64,000 bases of DNA, taken from Rhynchopus euleeides (Eukaryota > Euglenozoa > Diplonemea > Diplonemida > Diplonemidae). The DNA is taken from NCBI GenBank assembly GCA_963210315.1, contig OY723301.1, positions 434,001 to 498,000 of the forward strand, read 5' to 3'. A program made the translations under genes and the position numbers. Under the pieces are notes generated by a model that did no database searches, had not been told where the DNA came from, and saw only the letters and a program-made list of their open reading frames with translations. This document shows, in pieces, positions 11,469-22,186 of the stretch. Each line of letters starts with the position of its first letter. Positions within the stretch are counted from its first letter, which is position 1.

Positions 11469-12301
11469 TGGGGTTGAAAAGGAAGAGAGAGAGGGAATGG
11501 GAATGGGTGGGGGTGGATATATAAATGAAAAAGAAGAGAGGAAGAGGAAGAGAGTAGAGTGGGGTGTGTGGGTGGGAGTGAACCCGACTCGGTAATGTGT
11601 TGCTGCAGGGTGGTGGGTGGGTGGGTGGTAGCAGTGGTGTGTGTCAGATTTGCACAGCAGTCTCAACGCCCTCAGCAGAGCTCGCTCATGAAAGGGTAGT
11701 GCCAGGAGGGGATGTGAGGGGGTGGGGGTGGGTCGGGTGGGCGTCGCTCCAGCACCGAGATGATTGTCTGTTGTTGGAAGAACCGTTAGCCTTTCGCACA
11801 TAAAAAGACTCGCTGCAGCGTTCAGCACCCTGCGCTACCTAGCAGGCACCGTTCGTACAGAACACAGCTCCGGGTCTCTTTTGACTGCGGGTTCAGGGAT
11901 AGTGTTGGAAGGGGGGAGTTTGGGAGTGGTTGTGTCGGGGCGGTACGATGTTTCTTTCGAGGCTTCGCCATATGCAGCTGCTTTCCTTTGGTGGTGTGCC
12001 CGTTTCAAAGTAAAGCAGAGCTTGGCTGAGTCAGCCAGACGGACAGATTATTGTTTCTTTGCACAGGTTGCGCCTGTGTTTGATGCGGAGGAAAAGTGGC
12101 ACTGTGGGTACTGGGAGCTTCTGCCGTTTTTTTGGCAAGCCGCAAACCAATACCGCAGGTTGGTTGGCAGAGCGGGCTTATGGAGAACATGCTCTGCGAA
12201 CAACTTCAAATTGGAAGAACCCCAACGTTCCTGCTGAGGTTTGGCATTTGCTAATTATGCTTTTCGGACAGGTTTCTTTTTTTATTCGTATCCGTCAGGT
12301 G
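11469..12301. other. Upstream flank; no supported gene
   Basis: G-rich promoter-proximal sequence. A plus-strand frame near 11764-12237 has no domain and would need a TTG start, so it was not called. Confidence 0.45.
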
Positions 12302-13274
12302 CAGGGTATAAGATAGACTTTTTTCTGGCGCCGTTTTCCGGTTTTTCTGGTTTTGAAAATTTTTCGCGCGCGCCTTCGGCGCGCGCGACCCGCGCAAACC
12401 CTCCCAGAGTCTGAGAAGGCCCGGTGCCTGCGCGCGTCCTGTCGTACTGAGGCTGCTTGGTGGGGCAGGCGCAGCAGCTGCTTTGAAAGTTTGGACTCTC
12501 GACCAAAAAACCGGTCTGGTGCAATGCTTTTACACAGGGGGGTCTGGGGGGCGGAGCCCCCCAGCCGCCGGAGGCCACGGTAGTGAACATCTGTTCACTA
12601 CAGTCTGGATTCGCTTGTAAGTAGGAAGGCTTCGCTGTATCGCAGCCCGGCCAGCAGGAGATCACTGGTCCTTGAGGGTTCAACCTTCAGGGTGGAGGAG
12701 GACGGGGGAGCGACCACTCGTGACAGGTGTGCGTTGTGGGTGGAGTGGGTGCACGACAGAATGGCCAAAGGGTCCACGAGATCTCTGCACACATTCCGTT
12801 ATCGAGGAGATGGGCACCTAGCTGTGACGACAGGCAACAAACAAATCTCATCTGTTAGTTGCCCCCAATAGGCTTGGCGACCTTCAAGACTGCTTGAAAG
12901 TCGTTCGTGTTCTCGTCTCAGCCCTCCAGACTGCAGTCTTAGACTCCCTCTTAGACATGGTGGCTGGAGTCCACCATGTGTGCACCTTCAAAACAGAAGA
13001 GACCTGCATGACGAGGTCACCACCCACCGGGCCATCCGCTAGGTCCATTTTTCTTCTCCGCTTCTCTGCCTTCTTTGGACTATTTGAGCTCTGTGCGGAT
13101 CACGATGGGGTCACTTTCTATTTTTTTATGGCGTTTTTTCTGACTGTTTTACTGTCCCAAAGTCACAAGAAAAACCGCCAAAAATGAGACCGACCTTTTT
13201 TTTTTTTCCAGAAAACCGGGAACCGGGAAACCCTGGTTTTGAAAACCGGAAAACCAGACCTATCTTATCCCCTG
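12302..13274 (+). mobile_element. hAT-like non-autonomous element P, copy 1 (973 bp)
   Basis: Termini CAGGGTATAAGATAG and CTATCTTATCCCCTG are inverted repeats. The 8-bp duplication GTCAGGTG flanks it at 12294-12301 and 13275-13282. An 8-bp TSD with CAGGG ends is characteristic of the hAT superfamily. Compared with the other copies it lacks a central segment, with the deletion joint at a shared cagac word. It contains hairpin repeat S and no transposase. Confidence 0.9.
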
Positions 13275-14220
13275 GTCAGGTGGACCACCGGGTGGGGAGA
13301 GATCCGGTGTGAGGCACTTGGGTCCGTCCAGGTGGGCAGGGGGAACCTGGGGGCGGGGGGCCTCAAAACCCGTCTACCAGTGCCGCTTCTAATCTCGTCG
13401 GTCTTGTCCCAACCACCACCAGCCAGCCCAGAACGCCCTGACGCTGCGACCTCGTCGATTTTTGGAAAAATTTGTGGAAAATTTTTTGGAAAAATTTGAT
13501 ACTTTCCCGAAAAACCCCATATTTTTGGGAGCTGAAATCTGCACGAAATCCCCAAACTATCACCCAAAATCGTCACCAAAGTGAAGAATTCACCCCGGAA
13601 GTGATTCCGGCAGACCAAAATGGGTGGAGTACCCTGTTTTCGGGTCAAAAATGCTGATTTTTTCAATGATATCCGCCCATGTCATGGTCTGTAACAGTAG
13701 TGTAACAGTAGACCCCCCAATTTGGGCCGTTTTGGACCAGTTCTGAGCAACCACTTTCAAAGGCGGAGAAGGCCTCTAAACACCCCACAACCACACAGCT
13801 ACCCCCTGAGGTAGGTTCCTGGGTGGTTTTTAGTGGTTTTGGTGGCCTTGTGACGCCCAGAGGCGGTCTGAAAGAGGGTTCTCGTGGGAGACCCGCCATA
13901 ACCCCACCAATCCCTTGTTTATAGGGGGTGTAACCAGGGTGGGCATGAATCACCCAAAATATCAGCCAAAATCGTCACCAAAGTGAAAAATTCCGCTCGC
14001 AATTGATTCCGGGAGCCCAAATTGGGCGGAGTACCCTGTTTTCGGGTCAAACCTACGGAATATTTCAGTGGTATCCACATATGTAAATGGTCAGTAACAG
14101 TCGCGTAACAGTAGCCCCCCTAGCATATACCGACAAAGTGGGCACACACTATGAGATGAACATGGCATCAGGTGCAGTGCCCGCAGAAGAGACCCATGTG
14201 TGACACCGGTGTGTCTGTAG
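13275..14220. repeat. Intergenic region with a diverged ~165-bp direct repeat
   Basis: 13561-13720 and 13951-14120 are similar direct repeats: both contain atcgtcaccaaagtga, gagtaccctgttttcgggtc and end with gtaacagtag plus C6. 13290-13370 matches, inverted, sequence at 27966-28035, a GC-rich dispersed repeat (R4). No gene is seen. Confidence 0.6.
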
Positions 14221-14502
14221 GACGAACAGGGGCTGGGAGAAGGCGGCAAACAGCAGGGTGACGATGGCAGGGCAAAACTCTGGAACGAGAAAACGGGCTC
14301 GCACAAGCACACTCAACTGCAGCCGAGATCCGACAGCCGGGCAGACAGTCTGGCAGAATTCAATGTTGTCAGACTCAAGAATCGCCAAGAAGGGATTCTG
14401 TATCCCTTGACAAGGAATGAACTGCAGGAATTTGCAGCAGAACTAGGTGCTGAGGTCCCAACCATACTCAAACGTGGATTTGTGAATTTTCTGGGTGAAT
14501 AA
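14221..14502 (+). pseudogene. Possible C-terminal gene fragment (about 93 codons, no ATG)
   Basis: An open frame runs from after the TAG at 14218 to TAA at 14500 and has no methionine. Its end (LYPLTRNELQEFAAELGAE, then VPTILKRGFVNFLGE) has normal amino-acid composition, unlike the surrounding low-complexity frames. It may be a remnant of a host or transposon gene. No family was recognised. Confidence 0.3.
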
Positions 14503-14521
14503 CAGGAGAAAAGCGCCCTAA

Positions 14522-15823
14522 TGGAGGGGCTTTTTCCCACAAAAATACCCGAAAAATCTCCTCTGGGAATCACACCTGCGAGACCTCGACCTCGACTTCA
14601 AGGTCGCGGTGTGCACAGACCACGAACGCTTCCGCCGCGTGCCCCACTCCCCAGGATACCGGGCGCAACTAAACACCGGGAACACGGGAGGCAGCTGGCT
14701 ACATCAGGCACGGAGTCTGGTGAAATCCTCGAAGGTCGACGGGCGCACCCCCCTGCTGGCCCCCCTGCATGCAGCACACCCCATCCCCCCCTGGGAATGG
14801 AACCTGGTGCTGCCACGAGTACACATCCTGGCGACGCTGCCGGGGCTCACCGCCCCAAAGGCCGCCACCCCAAAAGACACCCTCCGGGACCTGGCAGAGC
14901 AGACCATCCAGGCCCTCCCGACATGCGCCTGGCATGTGTACACCGACGGGTCAGTCTCCAACTCCACATCGCGGCAACAGCAGGGCGGCGCAGGAGCAGC
15001 GGTGTACAGCATGCCGGAGGGCCGCCTCAGGAAAAAGCTCGCCTGGCCGGCAGGACTCCGCTGCATCAGCTACCAGGCGGAGCTGGTGGCCATCAGAGAA
15101 TCCCTCGCTCACCTATGCACCCTGGTATCCCCAGGCGAAACGATCGCCATCCTCACAGACTCGCAGAGCGCACTGAACGCGCTGCTGAGCGGCCCGCAGC
15201 GAGCGAGAGGATCCACCGAATGGGACATCTGGAGGTGGTTGAACGAGCTCGCCCAAACCCACGATGTCACCACCCACCTCCGCAACATCCCGTCACACGT
15301 TGGGGTAGCAGGGAACGAACTCGCTGACAAACAGGCGCAAATCGGTGCCTTCCGGCCGCAGATGGAACCGGTTAGCCTCGCGTCGGCTCGTGTCGTCCTC
15401 CGCCGACACATCTACAACGACGCAACGGTGCCCCGCACGGACAGCGTGTACGCGTACCGTTCGGGAATCGGGGAGACGCGACTGCAACGCCCCGACCTCC
15501 GCATGGAGGGACTCACCCGCTTAGGGGAAACCACCATCCGCCGACTCCGGGCCGACCACCACCGCCTGGTCTACGACCATGACATCCCGGGCACGGCACA
15601 ACCACCTTGCCAACCCTGCCTGAAGCATGCGCCGGGCCACCCCCCGCCTGGGGTCTCACTGAAGCACCTCTTCTTCGGCTGCCCCGCGACAGCGTCGGCC
15701 CGACACCACCTCACAGCCACAAACGTGCACAACCTGCTGTTGCACAACTGCAAGGAGGCGCTGCGCTACCTGGCCGAGGCAGGGGTAACGGAGCACGGCG
15801 AGAAGGACTACCTGAACGCGTGA
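14522..15823 (+). pseudogene. 5'-truncated non-LTR retrotransposon: RNase H and zinc-knuckle end of the RT polyprotein
   Basis: The frame is open from just after 14522 to TGA at 15821. It lacks the endonuclease and RT core and starts at LLWESHL, which aligns with LLWEAHL in the element at 31363-32799. A complete RNase HI domain follows, with YTDGS, YQAEL, TDSQSAL and GNELADK giving the D-E-D-D acidic set. The C-terminus has a CQPC...H...C zinc-knuckle, as in RNase H-bearing non-LTR elements (I/ingi-like groups). 5' truncation is normal for target-primed reverse transcription. A 3' untranslated region probably follows, but no poly-A tail or TSD was identified. Confidence 0.85.
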
Positions 15824-16283
15824 ACCAAATAACATCATCAGAGAACAAGGCCTTCGGCCCGACCTCCCAGCACCCCCCCCCCCATCCCAGCCCCACGTCA
15901 CTTTCCACAGGCCGCCAGGCGCGTCAGCGTCGGCGACCGCCCGCCCCCAGTCTGAGAGGCATCAGCCGAATCTCGGTGGAGGCGGGCACAAAACAAAAGG
16001 GAGAGTCGTCACTGTGCATATCAGCACGGTCCCGCCCTCTGTGCCAGACCAACACACCACCAAAGGAAAAGAGGAAGAGGCGACGTAAGGCAATGCCTCC
16101 GTGCGGCCAGGAGAACACGAAATAGCGACCCCCTCAACGGGGAATGCTACGAGCACGGCCAAAAATCGTTCAAATCGTTCAAATCCCCAAAAAAGCTGGA
16201 AAATTGGGGTGGAAGGGTGGGAAACAGGTGGGAGAGACCCACAAAAGTCATTTGGTGGTGTTTTGGGGGGTATTTTGGACAGT
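15824..16283. other. Probable 3' region of the non-LTR fragment
   Basis: No gene. C-rich sequence follows the stop codon. The end of the retroelement could not be located before P copy 2 begins. Confidence 0.4.
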
Positions 16284-17479
16284 CAGGGGATAAGATAGGT
16301 CTGGTTTTCCGGTTTTCAAAACCAGGGTTTCCCGGTTCCCGGTTTTCTGGAAAAAAAAAAGGTCGGTCTCATTTTTGGCGGTTTTTTTTGTGACTTTGGG
16401 ACAGTAAAACAGTCAGAAAAAACGCCATAAAAAAATAGAAAGTGACCCCATCGTGATCCGCACAGAGCCCAAATAGTCCAAAGAAGGCAGAGAAGCGGAG
16501 AAGAAAAAATGGACCTAGCGGGTGGCCCGGTGGGTGGTGATGCCCTCGTCATGCAGGTCTCTTCTGTTTTGAAGGTGCACACATGGTGGACTCCAGCCAC
16601 CATGTCTAAGAGGGAGTCTAAGACTGCAGTCTGTACTGGAGACGGGAGTCTATTTTCCAGCTAGTTTACGCTCAGACTCCCGCTAGTTGAGACTCATGGG
16701 AGACACGGTGTACTCCAGCGGAGGTAGGGTAACCTCCGCTGGAGTTCACCGTGTCGTCTGCCTCTGTGCAGCGTCACTCGGTGCCATCGAATACATGGCG
16801 ACAGCCCACCAACTCGAGACAGATCTGCTTGTCTGGAGGGCTGAGACGAGAACACGAACGACTTTCAAGCAGTCTTGAAGGTCGCCAAGCCTATTGGGGG
16901 CAACTAACAGATGAGATTTGTTTGTTGCCTGTCGTCACAGCTAGGTGCCCATCTCCTCGAAAACTCTCGTCTAGGCTCTACGTGGCGGAGATCTCGTGGA
17001 CCCTTTGGCCATGACAAGGTCTGCCGTGCATCCACTCCACCCACAACGCACACCTGTCACGAGTGGTCGCTCCCACGTCCTCCTCCACCCTGAAGGTTGA
17101 ACCCTCAAGGACCAGTGATCTCCTGCTGGCCGGGCTGCGATACAGTGAAGCCTTCCTACTTACAAGCGAATCCAGACTGTAGGGAACAGATGTTCACTAC
17201 CGTGGCCTCCGGCGGCTGGGGGGCTCCGCCCCCCAGACCCCCCTGCGTAAAAACATTGCACCAGACCGGTTTTTTGGCCGAGAGTCCAAACTTTCAAAGC
17301 AGCTGCTGCGCCTGCCCCACCAAGCAGCCTCAGTACGACAGGACGCGCGCAGGCACTGGGCCCTCTCAGATTCTGGGAGGGTTTGCGCGGGTCGCGCGCG
17401 CCGAAGGCGCTCGCGAAAAATTTTCAAAACCAGAAAAACCGGAAAACGGCGCCAGAAAAAAAGTCTATCTTATACCCTG
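16284..17479 (-). mobile_element. hAT-like non-autonomous element P, copy 2 (about 1.2 kb, inverted)
   Basis: Starts CAGGGGATAAGATAG and ends CTATCTTATACCCTG. The word TTTTGGAC occurs at 17480-17487 on the right and at 16273-16280 on the left, where three extra bases separate it from the terminus. This is therefore a probable but imperfect 8-bp TSD. It carries hairpin repeat S near 17190 and internal palindromes (ctccagcggaggt...). It has no coding capacity. Confidence 0.85.
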
Positions 17480-17594
17480 TTTTGGACCCAAAAATAGAAA
17501 AAATGGCCAAAATTTGGTTTTGTGACAGAAAATCGGGGGCTATGCAAGGGCCTACACGGTGGGATCTTGTAAATTTTACATGTATAACTACAAG

Positions 17595-17927
17595 TACCGT
17601 ATACGTAAATATTTTGGAACGTAAATATTATGGAACGTAAATATTTTGGAACGCTGGTGGGTTGGCGTTCCAGATTTTTTTCGTTCCACAATATTTACAG
17701 GGCTTTCTGCGACTCGGGGACTTGGACCAGGTGATCGGACGGCATACAGAGTCCCTGACGGGACCTACTCGTGCACTTTTCGCGCGATTCCTGACGCAAG
17801 CCGTCCTCACCACCGAGTCCCCAACTGGCCCTGTAAATATTATGGAACGTAAATATTATGGAACGGACCGGCCAAAAATGGGCCCGTTCCATAATATTTA
17901 CGTTCCATAATATTTACGTATACGGTA
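17595..17927 (-). mobile_element. N element, copy 1 (inverted)
   Basis: Ends TACCGTATACGTAAATATT and its complement. Subterminal arrays of gtaaatattatggaacg surround a ~130-bp GC-rich core. The family has seven clear copies here and inserts at TA. Confidence 0.85.
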
Positions 17928-17991
17928 TATACATGTATTATACATGTATAATACTTGCATGTCAACTATTATACATGTATAATACATGTAT

Positions 17992-18250
17992 GGAGGGTGT
18001 CCGGTTCTCCGGATTTTCCTGATTTTTCCCGATTTTCCGAAAATTTTGCCACTGGTTGACACAAGGGCAAATTTCGAGCAAAATCCGAAAATCAGGAAAA
18101 ATCGGGAAAAATCAGGAAATCCAGGGGGGGCCACCGGAGACCCTCCCCGAAAAAATCCGATTTTTTCGGGTCGAAAAAAAATTTTTTTTTCCGACCCGAA
18201 AATCTGTATCTGCGGACTGCCACACTCTGAAAAACCGAAAAATTTCCGAA
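17992..18250. repeat. Split repeat A1 (blocks X-Y)
   Basis: Matches 23351-23614 almost base for base in the same orientation. Block X carries an inverted repeat around gattttcctgatttttcccg. Block Y carries a gggtcg-A9-T9-cgaccc hairpin. Confidence 0.85.
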
Positions 18251-18516
18251 ATGGAACACTATCGACACATGTCACTCAACACGGGGGAATGGGGAGGGGA
18301 GAGGTTGTGGTGAAACGCACACACCTCGACCTGTGATGAGGTGAGATGTGGCTCTGCAATTACGGCACTACGCGTGCCGTAAACTCGAATGACCTGCTTT
18401 CTCCGTGTTCCATTTCCTCCTTCATTGCATGAGGCTACAAAATGGAACACTATCGACACATGTCACTCAACACGGGGGAATGGGGAGGGGAGAGGTTGTG
18501 GTGAAACGCACACACC
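18250..18516. repeat. ~76-bp direct repeat W (18250-18325 and 18441-18516)
   Basis: Both copies start aatggaacactatcgacaca and end gtgaaacgcacacacc. They are separated by 115 bp containing the palindrome ttacggcactacgcgtgccgtaa. The first copy begins exactly where block Y ends, so W probably marks a recombination joint of the YR element. Confidence 0.8.
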
Positions 18517-18610
18517 CAACCCCCTAGGACCCCTAGGGACTGAGGAGCTCCGCTCATCAGCTAAGATGGCCCCGTGCCGCCAGCATGGCACACAGCTCCG
18601 TCTGGTCCCT

Positions 18611-20340
18611 TTACAGATCGATGACGACCTCGCCCCGCGCACCCCTCGTGAAGGGATCGGCCTTCTGCTCGTGGGTCGGCACCCACTCGGGCAACACCTG
18701 CAGCTGCGCCGCTGCAGCGACGTCGAACAGCACCTGCAGGCACCTATTGGCGACGTAATTGCCAGAGTGCCCCTTCAGGATGCTCCGCACTACCGGGAGG
18801 TTGTCGACCTTCAGTCGCAGCTTGCACCGCCGGCGCCCCAGCCGGGAGGCCAACCGCACCCGCGGCCCACATCTCCTTGATGTAAATGTGTGCTGACGCT
18901 TCGCCGGCCCCGAAGGCCCCCTGCGCCACCTCGCCGGTCTCCGCAAGCGCCGCCCACGCGCGTGATGACGCGTCTGTCCACACTGTGCACTCCTCGTCGT
19001 ATGGAGCCTCCCGGTCCACCCACCGGTTCTCCGCGATCGCCTGCAGACATACGCGCGCGTCCCAGACCGCACTCGGCTGCATCCTGGTGGGCTCGTCCCA
19101 CGCGTTGTTGTTCGTTGATACATGCCGCGCGATGCTGCGTATGGCCCCGATGAGGTTTGGCGAGTAGCACAGATGACGGCTTCGTGTGTACGTCCACCAC
19201 ACGATGGCCCCCGTCACCTTGAAGAATGCCCGGGGTGTTGCCTCCCCGGACAACACGTTCTGCACATGCACCGCCTCCAGCAGCTGCGCCACCCATTTCT
19301 CCGAGGAGCGGAACCTCTTCGTCGGCCCCCGCAGGTCGAACTCCAGCCCGAAGGCCGCAAACTGTCTCTGGGGTTGCCCCTCGGCCTCCTCGTGCAGCTC
19401 GACTCTCGCGTAGGCACACCTCTGCTTGAACTCGGTGTATCTCCTCGCCGCCTCCTCCTCGCTGCCCCCGAGGATGATGTAGTTGTCCACCCATGCGACG
19501 TTCCCCGGCCCTGCGAGAACCCTCGAGATGCGCTGCGCTATCGATGGGCTCCACGACCACCCCATGCACAGCACCTTCAGCCACAAGTCGAGTGTGCCGC
19601 CTCTGCCATCTCCCAGGCGCATGCCGAAGTACTTCCGGATCGGCTTCGCGAGGGGTATCTGGTAAAAAAATGATACTCCATCCGCGATCACGGCTGCATC
19701 TGCGTTCAGCACTGCGTCGATCACGTCCCTGATGCGCGGCAGCCGCATCTCAGGGGGGCGCCTCATCGCGGCGTTCAGCTTTCGTGCATCGACCACCAGC
19801 CGGAGATCCCCTGCCTTTTTTGCCACTGTGAAAGCCGGCATCGTCATCTGGGGGTCCCCCTGCATCGGCTCCACCACCTCCCATTCGAGCAGCTTGTCCG
19901 CGTGCTGCCGCATGTGCCGCGAGGTGCCCCTCGCCATCCTGCCGCCTGTCGGCTTCGTCAGCAGGCTCTCGAAGGCGTCGAGTGACGTGATGACGTCCAG
20001 CACATCTTCAAGCTCCCCGTGGAGGTCCAGGCTGCGGACCGCGTCGAGGGCCATCCTGTTGGATGATATGGGTGCCAGCACCCCCCCCTCACGTTCGGCT
20101 TCCGGTCGCACCTGCGCTCCCTCCACCTCCACGGAGAAGTCCCCGCCGTACCCGATGTCCAGCCCAGCACTGCACGCCTCGTCCCCCTCGCCCTCGGGGT
20201 CGTATGCGTAGGCACACATCCTCAGGATACCCTCGAAGTTGCTCGGCTTGGCGAGGTGGGCGGCGCACGACGGGAACGCCCCAAGAGCCCTGGGGATGCG
20301 CCCCGCCGCTAGAGCTGGCGTGATGTAGTCGCGGTCTCCT
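18611..20340 (-). pseudogene. Reverse transcriptase-RNase H of the YR retroelement (one frameshift)
   Basis: The RT has VAKKAGDLRLVVDARKLN, then a motif A region VIADGVSFFYQIPL, motif B MGWSWSPSIAQ and motif C WVDNYIILGG, where the usual second aspartate is Asn. RNase H follows (VWTDASS, YIKEMWAA), but the frame then runs into unrelated sequence. The correct continuation (LKVDNLPVVRSILKGHSGN, then WVPTHEQKADPFTRG) lies in another frame ending at 18611, so a frameshift lies near 18855-18865. The upstream part of the same frame (to 22229) is a shadow of the recombinase ORF. A start such as the Met at about 20220 is possible, or the RT may be made by frameshifting from the preceding ORF. RTs of this kind occur in DIRS-like and LTR-type elements. 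Confidence 0.82.
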
Positions 20341-22186
20341 CCACGAGACGAGTCGCGGCCAGTGGGGCGTACTGCAGCAGCCCCTCTGTCGTCCGGTGGC
20401 GGGTCAGCTTCTGCACCGCTCGCAACTCGAGCCCCTTGTGAATCAGGTGGTGCACTGCCCCCCTGCGTAGACTGTGTGGCGTCAGCGCGGGGTTCACCCG
20501 TTTTACCGCCCGGGACACCTTGCTGTACGACACGCCTTGAACCAGGCCGCCGTCCCGGTTCTTCCGCATCGTCTTCCCCAGCACACCGTTCAGCTGCGTA
20601 GGCAAACACACCCCTGTAGTCTGTCCCTTCGCGAACGGGTCGTTCTTGGTGCCCCTCCAGGTTATAGATACCACCCCGTCGTTCTTCACCCGCACCTCTC
20701 GGGTTGCAATACTCTTCACGTCCGAGCACCTTGCGGCCCCGTGCCACATCAGCCCCAGTGCCAGTCGCACCTCGGGGTCCCGCTCGTCCCGCATCGCCTG
20801 CTCCACTTCTGCCTTCGTCGCCGGCACCGCCTGTGTCCGGGGCACCTCCGCCCCCATGCGCCTCAGTCCCCGTCTGAACGCGTCGAGCTTGTGCGAGTGC
20901 ACTGTGTCCTCCAGCATGTGGCGGTGCGCGGACGACACGGCGTAGCTGTAGGCCAGCCCCGAGGATGGCAGCACGTTGTCGACAGACATCTTCTTGGAGA
21001 CCCACAAGATGATCGCCGTCCCCGTGTCGATGGGTCCCTCGGCGGCCTCCCAGGCCTGACGGAACTCCTGGAACCGCCGGTAGCACGACGCGATGTTGTC
21101 CCATGTGGAGTTCGCGAGTGCCCGGTCCAGAACGGCGTTGGCTGCAGACACGACTTCCCCCCTCGTCCCGTCCGGGAGGGTTGCTGTCTCTGACATCCGC
21201 GGGCGTCCTCGAGTTGCTGGCCCCCTGCGCAGCCACCGCTGCAGCCCCGACTCGATTGTGTGGCCTTCCGCTGTCGGGTCCCGCCCCTGGGATCCCGTCT
21301 GCTGCACTGCTGGGCCGGCCCGCTCTGTCGCCTGCTCTCTCCGAGCAGTGTTGGTGACCGGCCACGGCCTGTGTGGCGTCATCCCGTGATCTTGCTGCGC
21401 CATTTGCTCCCCCTGAGCACTGGGCTGTATTCTTACTAACCACGGTGTGCGTGGATTCTGCTCCCCCTGAGCTTGATGCACCGCTGGCTCCCCTTGAGCA
21501 CTGGGCTGTGTGATTTGCGTTTTTACTAGCCACGGCGTGCGTGGATTCTGCTCCCCTTGAGCTTGCTTCGCCGCTGGCTCCCCTTGAGCACTGGGCTGTG
21601 TGATTTTCGTTTTTACTATCCACGGCGTGCGTGGTTTCTGCTCCCCTTGAGCTTGCTTCGCCGCTGGCTCCCCTTGAGCACTGGGCTGTGTGATTTTCGT
21701 TTTTACTATCCACGGCGTGCGTGGTTTCTGCTCCCCTTGAGCTTGCTTCGCCGCTGGCTCCCCTTGAGCACTGGGCTGTGTGATTTGCGTTTTTACTAGC
21801 CACGGCGTGCGTGGATTCTGCTCCCCTTGAGCTTGATGCGCCGCTGGCTCCCCTTGAGCACTGGGCTGTGTGATTTCCGTTTTTACTAGCCACGGCGTGC
21901 GTGGATTCTGCTCCCCTTGAGCTTGATGCGCCGCTGGCTCCCCTTGAGCACTGGGCTGTGTGATTTCCGTTTTTACTAGCCACGGCGTGCGTGGGTTCTG
22001 CTCCCCTTGAGCTTGATGCGCCGCTGGCTCCCCTTGAGCACTGGGCTGTGTGGTTTGCGCTTTTACTCGCCACGGCATGCGTGAATTCTGCTCCCCTTGA
22101 GCTTGTGGCACCGCTGGTTCCCCTTGAAGTGTGGACTGTGTGTGCAGTGGCGGTGTGTCTGAGGGAGGTGTCGCCGGCCCGCACAA
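20309..22186 (-). CDS. Tyrosine recombinase with N-terminal 30-residue repeats
   Basis: A 625-residue frame. The first ~270 residues are eight tandem 30-residue Gln/Pro-rich repeats (QPSAQGEPAAHQAQGEQNPR core), encoded by a 90-bp minisatellite. The catalytic domain follows, with the tyrosine-recombinase set: Arg near 486 (HGAARCSDV), His-x-x-Arg near 571-574 (TPHSLRRG), His near 597 (LTRHRT) and Tyr near 606 (LLQYAPL). This enzyme would integrate a circular DNA copy of the element. The ORF lies 5' of the RT and overlaps its open frame by about 30 bp, whereas DIRS and Ngaro elements usually place the recombinase after RT/RNase H. The catalytic residues are intact, so the protein may be active. 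The start at 22186 is the first Met in frame. Confidence 0.85.
   Translation of the reverse strand: MCGPATPPSDTPPLHTQSTLQGEPAVPQAQGEQNSRMPWRVKAQTTQPSAQGEPAAHQAQGEQNPRTPWLVKTEITQPSAQGEPAAHQAQGEQNPRTPWLVKTEITQPSAQGEPAAHQAQGEQNPRTPWLVKTQITQPSAQGEPAAKQAQGEQKPRTPWIVKTKITQPSAQGEPAAKQAQGEQKPRTPWIVKTKITQPSAQGEPAAKQAQGEQNPRTPWLVKTQITQPSAQGEPAVHQAQGEQNPRTPWLVRIQPSAQGEQMAQQDHGMTPHRPWPVTNTARREQATERAGPAVQQTGSQGRDPTAEGHTIESGLQRWLRRGPATRGRPRMSETATLPDGTRGEVVSAANAVLDRALANSTWDNIASCYRRFQEFRQAWEAAEGPIDTGTAIILWVSKKMSVDNVLPSSGLAYSYAVSSAHRHMLEDTVHSHKLDAFRRGLRRMGAEVPRTQAVPATKAEVEQAMRDERDPEVRLALGLMWHGAARCSDVKSIATREVRVKNDGVVSITWRGTKNDPFAKGQTTGVCLPTQLNGVLGKTMRKNRDGGLVQGVSYSKVSRAVKRVNPALTPHSLRRGAVHHLIHKGLELRAVQKLTRHRTTEGLLQYAPLAATRLVEETATTSRQL
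21440..22120 (-). repeat. 90-bp coding minisatellite (about 8 units)
   Basis: Units repeat exactly every 90 bp, visible in register at 21541, 21631, 21721, 21811 and 21901. Because 90 is divisible by 3, both the recombinase frame and a second frame stay open across it. It forms the N-terminal repeats of the recombinase. Confidence 0.9.

Noticed and set aside
10237..11595. Plus-strand 452-codon ORF opposite the secreted-protein gene
   Set aside because: It is the antisense shadow of a GC-rich gene whose minus-strand product has a signal peptide, cysteine modules and repeats.
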